Origin: Nitrospirota bacterium
GTDB lineage: Bacteria > Nitrospirota > Thermodesulfovibrionia > Thermodesulfovibrionales > UBA6898
Assembly (NCBI GenBank): GCA_029858145.1
Contig: JAOUFP010000185.1
Coordinates: 1-6,330, forward strand
Direction: 5' to 3'
DNA: 6,330 nt
Shown here: one piece after another, positions 1-5,352 of the stretch
Layout: each line of letters starts with the position of its first letter
How positions within the stretch are numbered: position 1 is the stretch's first letter
The notes under the pieces: model-generated
The model's database searches: none
Told to the model about the DNA's origin: nothing
What the model saw: only the letters and a program-made list of their open reading frames with translations
Translations under genes and position numbers: made by a program

Positions 1-1
1 G

Positions 2-727
2 TACTGGAGCGGAGATGAACGGGGACTATGTTCTCCTGGAAATCTGAATATATTTCCGCTTGCTATCCCTGTGGGGACGCAGATTCCCCATGCGGCAGGC
101 GCTGCAATGGCGGTGAAGTACCGGAAAGAAAACAGGGCGGTTGTCGCGTACTTCGGCGACGGCGGCACATCGAAGGGTGATTTCCACGAAGGGGTCAACA
201 TGGCAGGAGTGTTTAAGCTGCCTGTTGTTTTTATATGTCAGAACAACCAGTGGGCGATATCCGTGCCGAGAGAGAGACAGACTGCGTCAAAGACCCTGGC
301 CCAGAAGGCATATGCCTATGGTTTTGAAGGGATTCAGGTGGACGGGAATGATGTTTTTGCGGTATATAAGGCCGCTGCTGACGCCCTGAAAAAGGCAAGG
401 GAAGGCGGCGGCCCCACATTTATCGAATGTTTTACCTACAGGATTTCAGACCACACGACAGCTGATGATGCGACGAGATACAGGGAGAAAGAGGAAGTCG
501 AGTTCTGGAGAGCAAAAGACCCTCTTCTGCGGTTGAAATTATTTATGGAAAAAAACGGGCTCTGGACCGGTAAATATCAGAGAGACGTTGAAGAAAAAGC
601 GACCGCCGAGGTGAACGAGGCTGTGAAACTCGCCGAATCCGCTGAACCGCCTGAGCCACTGGATATGTTTAAGTATACTTATGAGGCGATGACTCCGATA
701 CAGAAAAGGCAGGCAGGGGACCTCTGA
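2..727 (+). CDS. pdhA: Pyruvate (2-oxoacid) dehydrogenase E1 component, alpha subunit, 5'-truncated by the window edge
   Basis: The frame is open from base 2 to the TGA at 725-727, giving 241 visible residues. The family is usually about 320-370 residues, so roughly a quarter to a third of the N-terminus lies outside the window. A GTG at 71 falls inside conserved family sequence and is not the start. The thiamine-diphosphate signature is present: GDG at 155-163, then 26 residues, then the NN pair at 242-247, followed by WAIS. The conserved active-site histidine loop, reading SDHTTADDATRYR, has its His at 452-454. With E1 beta this subunit decarboxylates pyruvate on ThDP and passes the acetyl group to lipoyl-E2 in the cytoplasm. 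The sequence pattern is closest to Bacillus-type PdhA. A branched-chain 2-oxoacid or acetoin dehydrogenase E1 alpha cannot be excluded without the N-terminus and an E2 partner. The family call is very secure; the exact substrate is less so. Confidence 0.93.
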   Translation, partial: YWSGDERGLCSPGNLNIFPLAIPVGTQIPHAAGAAMAVKYRKENRAVVAYFGDGGTSKGDFHEGVNMAGVFKLPVVFICQNNQWAISVPRERQTASKTLAQKAYAYGFEGIQVDGNDVFAVYKAAADALKKAREGGGPTFIECFTYRISDHTTADDATRYREKEEVEFWRAKDPLLRLKLFMEKNGLWTGKYQRDVEEKATAEVNEAVKLAESAEPPEPLDMFKYTYEAMTPIQKRQAGDL

Positions 728-728
728 T

Positions 729-1691
729 ATGGCCACACTGAATATGGTCCAGGCGATAAACCTTGCCCTGAAAGAAGAGATGGAGCGGGATGACAGCATT
801 GTGCTGCTCGGTGAGGATGTTGGTAAAGACGGCGGGGTTTTCCGGATTACCGAGGGACTTCTGGAACAATTCGGACCTGAGCGGATCGTTGATGCCCCTC
901 TCGCTGAGTCAGGCATAGTGGGCGCTGCCATAGGCATGGCGGCATATGGCTTGAAGCCAGTGGCAGAGATTCAGTTCATGGGATTTATTTATCCCGCGAT
1001 TGACCAGATCTTTTCCCACGCGGCAAGAATCCGTGCACGTTCACGGCGGAGATTTACCTGTCCCATGGTCGTCAGAACTCCCTACGGTGCGGGAATAAAA
1101 GCGCCTGACCTCCATTCGGAGAGCACCGAAGCGCTGTTTTGCCATATGCCCGGATTGAAGGTTGTTGTCCCTTCCACTCCCTATAATGCAAAGGGGCTTC
1201 TTATTTCTGCCATCAGAGATCCTGACCCCGTGATCTTTCTGGAATCGACCCGGCTGTATCGTCTCATAAAGGAGGAAGTTCCTGAAGGTGACTATGCCGT
1301 GCCTCTTGGAAAGGCGAGGATCGCACAGGAAGGCAAGGATTTGACCGTTATCGCCTGGGGCAGCATGCTCCACAGGGCGTTGCAGGCGGTGGAGGGCTTC
1401 AACGCGGAGGTCATCGATCTTTTGACCCTCAGCCCCTTTGATATGGAAGCTGTTTATGGATCAGTAAAAAAAACCGGCAGGGTTGTGATCGTTCAGGAGG
1501 CCCCGAAAACATGCGGGTTCGGCTCTGAACTTTCCGCTTCCATAGCAGAAGACGTAATGATGCATCTGAGAGCCCCGGTCATGAGGGTTGCCGGCTATGA
1601 CACAGTAATGCCGCTGCCGAAACTCGAGGACTATTACATGCCGACCGTTGAGAGGATAAGAAAGGCGCTGAATGAGGTGATGAAATACTGA
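729..1691 (+). CDS. pdhB: Pyruvate (2-oxoacid) dehydrogenase E1 component, beta subunit
   Basis: This is a complete 320-residue protein; family members are about 325. The ATG at 729 lies one base after the E1 alpha stop, and an AGGGGA ribosome site at 715-720 sits inside the end of the upstream gene, so the two are translationally linked and make matched subunits. Visible family features are LLGEDVGKDGGVFR near residues 26-39, the LAESG motif whose Glu60 is the conserved ThDP-activating glutamate, and DLHSES with the conserved His129. The PSTPYNAKGLL stretch lies near 148-158 and the transketolase C-terminal domain runs from about residue 190. Two local oddities stand out against Bacillus PdhB as I recall it: an arginine run (RSRRRF, 104-109) where a glycine is usual, and a linker about five residues shorter near 221-226. 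No lipoyl transacetylase (E2) or E3 gene follows, so these must be encoded elsewhere or upstream. Confidence 0.94.
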   Translation: MATLNMVQAINLALKEEMERDDSIVLLGEDVGKDGGVFRITEGLLEQFGPERIVDAPLAESGIVGAAIGMAAYGLKPVAEIQFMGFIYPAIDQIFSHAARIRARSRRRFTCPMVVRTPYGAGIKAPDLHSESTEALFCHMPGLKVVVPSTPYNAKGLLISAIRDPDPVIFLESTRLYRLIKEEVPEGDYAVPLGKARIAQEGKDLTVIAWGSMLHRALQAVEGFNAEVIDLLTLSPFDMEAVYGSVKKTGRVVIVQEAPKTCGFGSELSASIAEDVMMHLRAPVMRVAGYDTVMPLPKLEDYYMPTVERIRKALNEVMKY

Positions 1692-1748
1692 ACTGATTAT
1701 GTCGATTACTAACTGTCTCAAAATAGTATTCCTTTGAAGTAACGCCCC

Positions 1749-1773
1749 GTGCCCTCCAGGGGGTACAGGTTTT
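1749..1773 (+). terminator. Weak candidate terminator after pdhAB
   Basis: An imperfect hairpin pairs 1749-1755 with 1760-1766 (seven pairs, two of them G-U type, around a CCAG tetraloop) and is followed after three bases by four T residues at 1770-1773. It lies 57 bases after the pdhB stop, a sensible place to end that transcript. The T tract is short and the surrounding G/C tracts allow competing folds, so this is only a candidate. Confidence 0.35.
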
Positions 1774-1867
1774 CCCCGTGAGATAAGGGGAGGTCAGGAG
1801 GGGTTATGCCGGGGAATTAATCATCTCCTCATTGTTGAGTGCAGAGAGAATAATAGATACATCATTA

Positions 1868-1877
1868 GAGGGAGGGG
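1868..1877 (+). promoter_or_regulatory. Ribosome binding site deciding the mscL start
   Basis: A strong purine-rich GAGGGAGGGG lies directly before the ATG at 1880. It supports that start over the in-frame TTG at 1832, which would add 16 residues with no counterpart in MscL and has no comparable ribosome site. Confidence 0.8.
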
Positions 1878-1879
1878 AC

Positions 1880-2332
1880 ATGTTTAGGGAATTTAAAGAA
1901 TTCGCGATGAAGGGCAATGTTGTAGATATGGCTGTCGGCATCATAATCGGTGCAGCCTTCGGTGCGATCGTAAAATCGCTCGTTTCAGATATCATTATGC
2001 CGCCTGCAGGGCTGCTCCTGGGCAATGTTGATTTTGCCAACCTGTTTTTTGTCCTCAAGGAAGGCGCTGCTGCCGGGCCGTATGCATCGCTTGCCGATGC
2101 CCAGAAGGCCGGAGCAGTTACGATCAATTACGGCCTCTTTGTCAATACGGTCATCAGTTTTGTTATTGTGGGCTTTTCTGTTTTTCTCCTTGTCAGGAGC
2201 ATCAACCGACTGAGGAGGCAGGAGGAAGCGCCACAGGCCGAACCGACAACGAAAGACTGTCCTTTCTGTCTCTCTGTCATACCCATCAAGGCGGTCCGTT
2301 GTGCGCACTGTACTTCAGAATTGAAAGGTTAA
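1880..2332 (+). CDS. mscL: Large-conductance mechanosensitive channel MscL with C-terminal four-cysteine zinc-ribbon-like tail
   Basis: The ATG at 1880 gives 150 residues. The N-terminus MFREFKEFAMKGNVVDMAVG matches the S1 amphipathic helix and the start of the first membrane helix in E. coli MscL. The first membrane helix (about 14-42) ends in the conserved DIIMPP. A periplasmic loop (about 43-84) is some ten residues longer than in E. coli. The second membrane helix (about 85-106) is followed by a basic cluster, RSINRLRR. In the family this protein forms a homopentamer in the inner membrane and opens under extreme tension to release solutes on osmotic downshock. The usual C-terminal helix (E. 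coli EILTEIRDLL-like) is absent. In its place is CPFC-x10-CAHC, with Cys at 127, 130, 141 and 144, spaced like a zinc ribbon. I recall similar tails in other non-enteric MscL proteins, but could not check this. The DUF4197 gene starts 40 bases downstream and may be co-transcribed. Confidence 0.96.
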   Translation: MFREFKEFAMKGNVVDMAVGIIIGAAFGAIVKSLVSDIIMPPAGLLLGNVDFANLFFVLKEGAAAGPYASLADAQKAGAVTINYGLFVNTVISFVIVGFSVFLLVRSINRLRRQEEAPQAEPTTKDCPFCLSVIPIKAVRCAHCTSELKG

Positions 2333-2360
2333 CTTGGAATATAATAGGAGAAAATTTCCC

Positions 2361-2367
2361 GAGGAGG
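2361..2367 (+). promoter_or_regulatory. Ribosome binding site of the DUF4197 gene
   Basis: A near-perfect GAGGAGG ends five bases before the ATG at 2373. It fixes that start, which places the signal peptide at the very N-terminus. Confidence 0.8.
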
Positions 2368-2372
2368 TCTCA

Positions 2373-3089
2373 ATGAAAAGGGTCGTTTATGTCTTCATGT
2401 TCTGTTTTGTTTTTTGCGCGTCGGCAGCGCATGCCGGATTTTGGGATGGCCTGCTGAAGAGCATCAGCGGTCCTGCCACCGGCGAGCCGGACAATGATAC
2501 GGTCGTCAGCGGCCTGAAGGAAGCCCTCTCTGTCGGGACCAAAAACGCGGTCAGCAATGTTTCACAGGTCGATGGCTATTTCGGAAACAAGATGATCAGG
2601 ATCCTCATGCCCGAGAAGATCCAGACGGTTGCCAATGTGCTCAGCAAGGTCGGATACCAGAAAGAGGTGGACGATTTTGTTCTCAGCATGAACAGGGCGG
2701 CTGAGAAGGCAGCCCCGAAGGCTGCGTCCTATTTCGTCGGGGCGATTAAGGAAATGTCTTTTGAGGATGCCCGGGGCATATTGAACGGCGGGGATACGGC
2801 GGCGACCGAGTTCTTCAGGAAAAAGACCCACGACAAAATCTATGAGGCGTTCAAGCCGATAGTATCCTCGAGCATGAACGAAGTCGGCGTGACCCGTTCA
2901 TATAAGAACATGATGGCAAGATATGAATCGCTGCCCTTTGTTGACAAACAGGCGCTCGATCTCGACCACTATGTCACGAACAGGGCCCTCGACGGACTTT
3001 TTTATATGGTCGGGGAAGAAGAAAAGAAGATACGCACCGATCCGGCGGCTCGGGTCACAGATCTGTTGAAGACTGTTTTTGGAAAGTGA
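2373..3089 (+). CDS. DUF4197 family exported protein of unknown function
   Basis: The ATG at 2373 gives 238 residues and is preceded five bases upstream by GAGGAGG (2361-2367). An in-frame TTG at 2334 would place 13 charged residues before the signal peptide and is rejected. Residues 1-21 form a classical signal peptide: a basic start, a hydrophobic core, and cleavage after AHA. Because alanine-glycine rather than cysteine follows, the mature protein should be soluble in the periplasm rather than a lipoprotein. The rest matches the DUF4197 pattern throughout: a GLKEALSVGT-like block at 48-57, SMNRAAEKAAPKA near 105-117, MSFEDARGILNGGDTAAT near 128-145, YEAFKPIV near 157-164, and DPAARVTDLLKTVFG at the end. 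No catalytic motif is visible and the family has no established function. It sits between mscL and mlaA on the same strand, which suggests an envelope context but does not show one. Confidence 0.9.
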   Translation: MKRVVYVFMFCFVFCASAAHAGFWDGLLKSISGPATGEPDNDTVVSGLKEALSVGTKNAVSNVSQVDGYFGNKMIRILMPEKIQTVANVLSKVGYQKEVDDFVLSMNRAAEKAAPKAASYFVGAIKEMSFEDARGILNGGDTAATEFFRKKTHDKIYEAFKPIVSSSMNEVGVTRSYKNMMARYESLPFVDKQALDLDHYVTNRALDGLFYMVGEEEKKIRTDPAARVTDLLKTVFGK

Positions 3090-3192
3090 CCAATTGCGGT
3101 GATGATTACAAAGGAGCCGAAAGGCAGTTAGAATGGAATCGATATGGCGTTAAGCTGGTAACCATAATCTGGAATTGGAGATAAAAGGAGAA

Positions 3193-4038
3193 ATGAAAAG
3201 ATATTGTTTTCAATGGCTGGTACTACTATCTTTCCTGATTTTGCCTGCTTTAGCGTATGGAGAAGAAACGGTGACAAAACAGGAAAAATCAGCTCCTGTT
3301 ACGGAATCTCCTGTGGAACAGAAAGCAGTGGCAGAGGATGAAAGACCATCTGCCGCATCAGAATCTCTTGAAGGCCCGGCAGCTGAAACAGAGCCTTCCG
3401 CCGGGGAGGAAGAATACGAAGAGATTGCCGAGGAAAAAGGTATCGCGGATCCTCTGGAGCCCTGGAACCGCATCATGTTTACCTTTAATGACAAGCTCTA
3501 TTTCTGGGTTTTAAAGCCCGTTGCACAGGGATACAGCGCGATTGTTCCGGAATGGGGACGCGTCAGGGTGAAAAATGTTTTTCATAATATCACCATGCCG
3601 GTCCGGTTTGTGAACAATCTCCTTCAGTTGAAGATCGATGAGGCGGGAACAGAGGTGATCCGGTTTGTCCTGAATTCAACTGCCGGTGTCCTGGGTATGT
3701 TCGATGTCGCGAAAAACATAGATCTCAGGGCACATGATGAAGATCTCGGTCAGACACTTGGAATGTACGGATTCGGGGACGGCTTTTACCTTGTCTGGCC
3801 TGTTCTGGGGCCTTCTTCGCTTCGGGACACCGCAGGCACTGCGGGTGATTTTTTTCTTGATCCCGTAAACTACATCACGCCGGCAGAATCGGGAATAGCC
3901 GTGCGTTCGCTGGATGTTACAAATAAGACGTCCCTGCGTATCGGAGACTATGAAGACCTTAAGGAATCAGCCCTTGACCCCTATATCTCTTTAAGGAACG
4001 CGTACTTTCAGTACAGAGAGAATAAGATAAAAGAATAG
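3193..4038 (+). CDS. mlaA: MlaA (VacJ) family outer-membrane phospholipid transport protein
   Basis: The ATG at 3193 gives 281 residues ending in TAG at 4036-4038. AAAGGAG at 3184-3190 is close to this ATG (two bases); an in-frame TTG at 3175 would add six residues and remains possible. Residues 1-21 or so are a signal peptide ending ALAYG. No lipobox cysteine follows, unlike E. coli MlaA, which is a lipoprotein. Residues about 22-85 form a low-complexity, Glu/Ala/Pro-rich acidic linker. The MlaA domain follows: DPLEPWNRIMFTFND at 86-100, KPVAQGYSAIVPE near 108-120, NNLLQ near 141-145, the LGQTLGMYGFGDGFYLVWPVLGPSSLRDT region at 185-213, and DPYISLRNAYFQ at 262-273. In the family MlaA forms a ring in the outer membrane with porins and moves mislocalised outer-leaflet phospholipid to MlaC. 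The mlaEFDC genes lie convergently next door, which confirms the assignment. A 103-base gap, without a recognisable terminator, separates it from the DUF4197 gene. Confidence 0.94.
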   Translation: MKRYCFQWLVLLSFLILPALAYGEETVTKQEKSAPVTESPVEQKAVAEDERPSAASESLEGPAAETEPSAGEEEYEEIAEEKGIADPLEPWNRIMFTFNDKLYFWVLKPVAQGYSAIVPEWGRVRVKNVFHNITMPVRFVNNLLQLKIDEAGTEVIRFVLNSTAGVLGMFDVAKNIDLRAHDEDLGQTLGMYGFGDGFYLVWPVLGPSSLRDTAGTAGDFFLDPVNYITPAESGIAVRSLDVTNKTSLRIGDYEDLKESALDPYISLRNAYFQYRENKIKE

Positions 4039-4072
4039 TAGTTATTAACTCGGCATGCATTCACTTGAATTA

Positions 4073-4175
4073 GTCATCCCGGCTGGCACGGTCTCCTCAG
4101 GGGACTCGCCGAGGCGGGAATTCTTCTTTGTTTTATTTATGGTAAGCCGTCCGATTCGCGACTAGCGGGAATGAC
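4073..4175. repeat. Palindromic intergenic element with imperfect terminal inverted repeats
   Basis: The 12-base end GTCATCCCGGCT (4073-4084) matches the reverse complement of AGCGGGAATGAC (4164-4175) at 10 of 12 positions and encloses about 80 bases. The GTCAT(T)CCCG..CGGGAATGAC pattern resembles dispersed REP- or MITE-like palindromes that I recall from many environmental bacterial genomes. No target-site duplication is obvious. Only one copy is in the window, so repetition itself is not shown. Confidence 0.4.
4077..4139 (+). terminator. Intrinsic terminator after mlaA
   Basis: A long imperfect hairpin pairs TCCCG (4077-4081) with CGGGA (4115-4119), GGC (4085-4087) with GCC (4108-4110), and 4091-4096 with 4100-4105 around a three-base loop. 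A T-rich run follows on the plus strand (4121-4139, 14 T of 19). It begins 38 bases after the mlaA stop. The T run is interrupted, so efficiency is uncertain. Confidence 0.6.
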
Positions 4176-4181
4176 GGCTTA
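4143..4181. other. Strong stem-loop in the convergent intergenic region
   Basis: TAAGCCGTC (4143-4151) and GACGGCTTA (4173-4181) form a perfect nine-base inverted repeat. Inside it ATTCGCG (4154-4160) pairs with CGGGAAT (4166-4172) with a single mismatch around a five-base loop, extending the stem to about 15 pairs. No adjacent T tract follows on either strand, so it is not a clear terminator. It shares its inner arm with the palindromic element at 4073-4175. Confidence 0.6.
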
Positions 4182-4201
4182 TATAATTTGATTGCAGGGT
4201 T

Positions 4202-4266
4202 AAAAAGAACGGCCGGGGAGATACCCGGATGATTCGCGAGCCGCAAACCCTCCGGGTATCTCCGGC
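4202..4266 (-). terminator. Strong intrinsic terminator of the mlaEFDC operon
   Basis: GGAGATACCCGGA (4217-4229) and TCCGGGTATCTCC (4251-4263) are a perfect 13-base inverted repeat. Three more pairs (4212-4214 with 4264-4266) follow a two-base bulge, and the loop is 21 bases. Read on the minus strand, the stem is followed by GTTCTTTTTA, containing five consecutive T residues. The stem's first base belongs to the mlaC stop codon, so termination begins directly at the end of translation. Confidence 0.88.
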
Positions 4267-4874
4267 TACTTCAGCACTTTTTTCTTCAGTTTCTGTACGA
4301 GGTCCTCGTAGGAACCGGAGCGAATTATCTGGTTGAATTGTGTCCTGTAGTTATTCACTAAACTTATGCCTTCAATGACGATGTCGTATACTTCCCACTT
4401 CTGTCCTTTTTTGAATATCTTGTAATCTACGGGGATTTCGATTTCCTTTGTGGTGACAATTCTTGTTCTTACCGTGGCATAAGAACCCTCGGTCCGCTCA
4501 TCGGTGTAGACGACTTTTTCTTCTTCATAGCGTTCTATTTTTCTTATGTAGGTATCCTCAAGAAGGTCGGAAAAGAGGGAGGTGAATTCCTCCTGTTCCT
4601 GGGGGGTTCTTTTTTTCCAGTGAAGGGCCAGGGAGCGCTTTGCCATTTCTTCGAAGTCGAACCTCTTTTCAACTGCTTCACGGATCTTCGACCTTCTTTC
4701 ATCCAGTTTTTCAGGTTTCTTGAGTTCTTTATTATTGAGAATCTGTATGACCGCGTCGACTGTCTGTTTTACCTGTTCCGTCGGTTCGCCTCCCGCGGCT
4801 TTAAGAGGAAAAACAACCAAGAATGAAAAACAGACAACAAAAAGGCGGAATGCAATGCTGATTTTTTTTTCCAT
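4266..4874 (-). CDS. mlaC: MlaC family periplasmic phospholipid-binding protein
   Basis: The minus-strand ATG at 4874-4872 gives 202 residues. AGGAG immediately follows the mlaD stop and lies five bases before this ATG. An ATG at 4904 would overlap mlaD and put ten polar residues ahead of the signal peptide, so it is rejected. Residues 1 to about 27 form the signal peptide (MEKKIS, then a hydrophobic core to FPLKA). The mature protein shows the MlaC/Ttg2D pattern: RFDFEEMAKRSLALHW at 71-86, TPQEQEEFTSLFSDLLEDTY at 90-109, and KWEVYDIVIEGISLVNNYRTQF at 159-180. In the family, MlaC carries a phospholipid across the periplasm between MlaA and the MlaD/E/F complex. The second and later codons contain nine consecutive A residues, a possible slippage site. 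It is the last gene of the operon; no mlaB (STAS) gene follows before the terminator. Confidence 0.95.
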   Translation of the reverse strand: MEKKISIAFRLFVVCFSFLVVFPLKAAGGEPTEQVKQTVDAVIQILNNKELKKPEKLDERRSKIREAVEKRFDFEEMAKRSLALHWKKRTPQEQEEFTSLFSDLLEDTYIRKIERYEEEKVVYTDERTEGSYATVRTRIVTTKEIEIPVDYKIFKKGQKWEVYDIVIEGISLVNNYRTQFNQIIRSGSYEDLVQKLKKKVLK

Positions 4875-4884
4875 AACCTCTCCT

Positions 4885-5328
4885 TTATACCTGTCCGAAC
4901 ACATATTTGGAGATCAGCTCCTCGATATCGATCGCTGATTCTGTTTCTCTCAGTTTACCCCCATTTGCGATGAGTTTATCTGATCCACCCGGAGATATCT
5001 GCACGTACTGTTCGCCGATAAGGCCTTTGGTTTTTATGGAGGCGATCGCGTCCTCCTGGAGTTTGATATCCTTGTCAATAGAGAGTTCGACCACTGCGAG
5101 ATAATCGCTGTTGATGCCCACGCTTTTGACAGTTCCTACCTCAACGCCGGCTATCTCAACTACAGCCTTCGGTTTTATGCCCCCTGCCTTTTCGAATTCA
5201 GCGAAGACAGTGTATCCGTCTTTGCCGACTATTTCGAGTTTCCCAAGGTTTATCGAAATGTACGCAAGAGACAAAATGCCCAGCAACAGGAAAAATCCCA
5301 CGGCTATTTCAATATTAAACTTTTTCAT
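4885..5328 (-). CDS. mlaD: MlaD family MCE-domain substrate-binding protein
   Basis: The protein has 147 residues, starting at the ATG at 5328-5326. An AGGAGG-type ribosome site lies about 11 bases upstream (5340-5345), a slightly long spacing. A single N-terminal membrane helix spans about 7-27, and an MCE domain spans about 38-116. Recognisable MCE elements are YTVFAEFEKAGGIKPKAVVEIAGVEVGTV, with the conserved G-x-x-V-G turn, and the TKGLIGEQYVQISPGG segment near 100-115. In the family MlaD forms an inner-membrane-anchored hexameric ring that passes lipid between MlaC and the MlaE permease. It is shorter than E. coli MlaD (183 residues), with only about 30 residues after the MCE domain. It follows mlaF by 24 bases and precedes mlaC by 10, within one operon. 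Confidence 0.95.
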   Translation of the reverse strand: MKKFNIEIAVGFFLLLGILSLAYISINLGKLEIVGKDGYTVFAEFEKAGGIKPKAVVEIAGVEVGTVKSVGINSDYLAVVELSIDKDIKLQEDAIASIKTKGLIGEQYVQISPGGSDKLIANGGKLRETESAIDIEELISKYVFGQV

Positions 5329-5352
5329 CTCAACTCTTACCTCCTCATGACA

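Larger units (their letters stand above)
1692..1879 (+). other. Gene-free region between pdhB and mscL with alternating C and G tracts
   Basis: No coding sequence is supported in these 188 bases. Bases 1742-1815 alternate short C tracts (1745-1748, 1752-1757, 1774-1777) with G tracts (1759-1763, 1787-1790, 1797-1803, 1811-1814), so several mutually exclusive stems are possible. Examples are 1749-1755 with 1760-1766, 1773-1777 with 1787-1791, 1760-1763 with 1774-1777, and CCCTCC at 1752-1757 with GGAGGG at 1797-1802. A CCCCGTG heptamer occurs twice, at 1745 and 1774. The stretch may be simply the 3' end of the pdh transcript or a structured leader for mscL. I could match it to no known riboswitch, and no convincing sigma-70 promoter is visible. 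Confidence 0.5.

Noticed and set aside
539..937. Minus-strand open frame of 132 codons across the pdhA-pdhB junction
   Set aside because: It is serine/arginine/proline-rich, typical of a shadow frame, and lies opposite two conserved genes.
1832..1860. Possible sigma-70 promoter for mscL (TTGTTG with a TAGATA-like element)
   Set aside because: The -10 match is poor and the spacing (16) was chosen to fit; not enough to annotate.
1832..1879. TTG-initiated N-terminal extension of MscL
   Set aside because: The added 16 residues have no counterpart in MscL, while the ATG at 1880 has a strong ribosome site and begins exactly at the family N-terminus.
2334..2372. TTG-initiated extension of the DUF4197 protein
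   Set aside because: It would bury the signal peptide behind 13 charged residues; GAGGAGG precisely precedes the ATG at 2373.
3090..3192. Search for a promoter, small gene or terminator between the DUF4197 gene and mlaA
   Set aside because: Only a six-base inverted repeat (CCAATT at 3090, AATTGG at 3173) and a three-pair GAAA-loop hairpin near 3118 were seen; neither is convincing.
4182..4187. TATAAT hexamer downstream of the 4143-4181 stem
   Set aside because: No -35 element at suitable distance, and transcription from it would run antisense into mlaC; chance occurrence in an A/T-rich spot is likely.
4875..4904. Upstream ATG for mlaC overlapping mlaD
   Set aside because: The ATG at 4874 has a good ribosome site and starts the signal peptide; the extension is polar.
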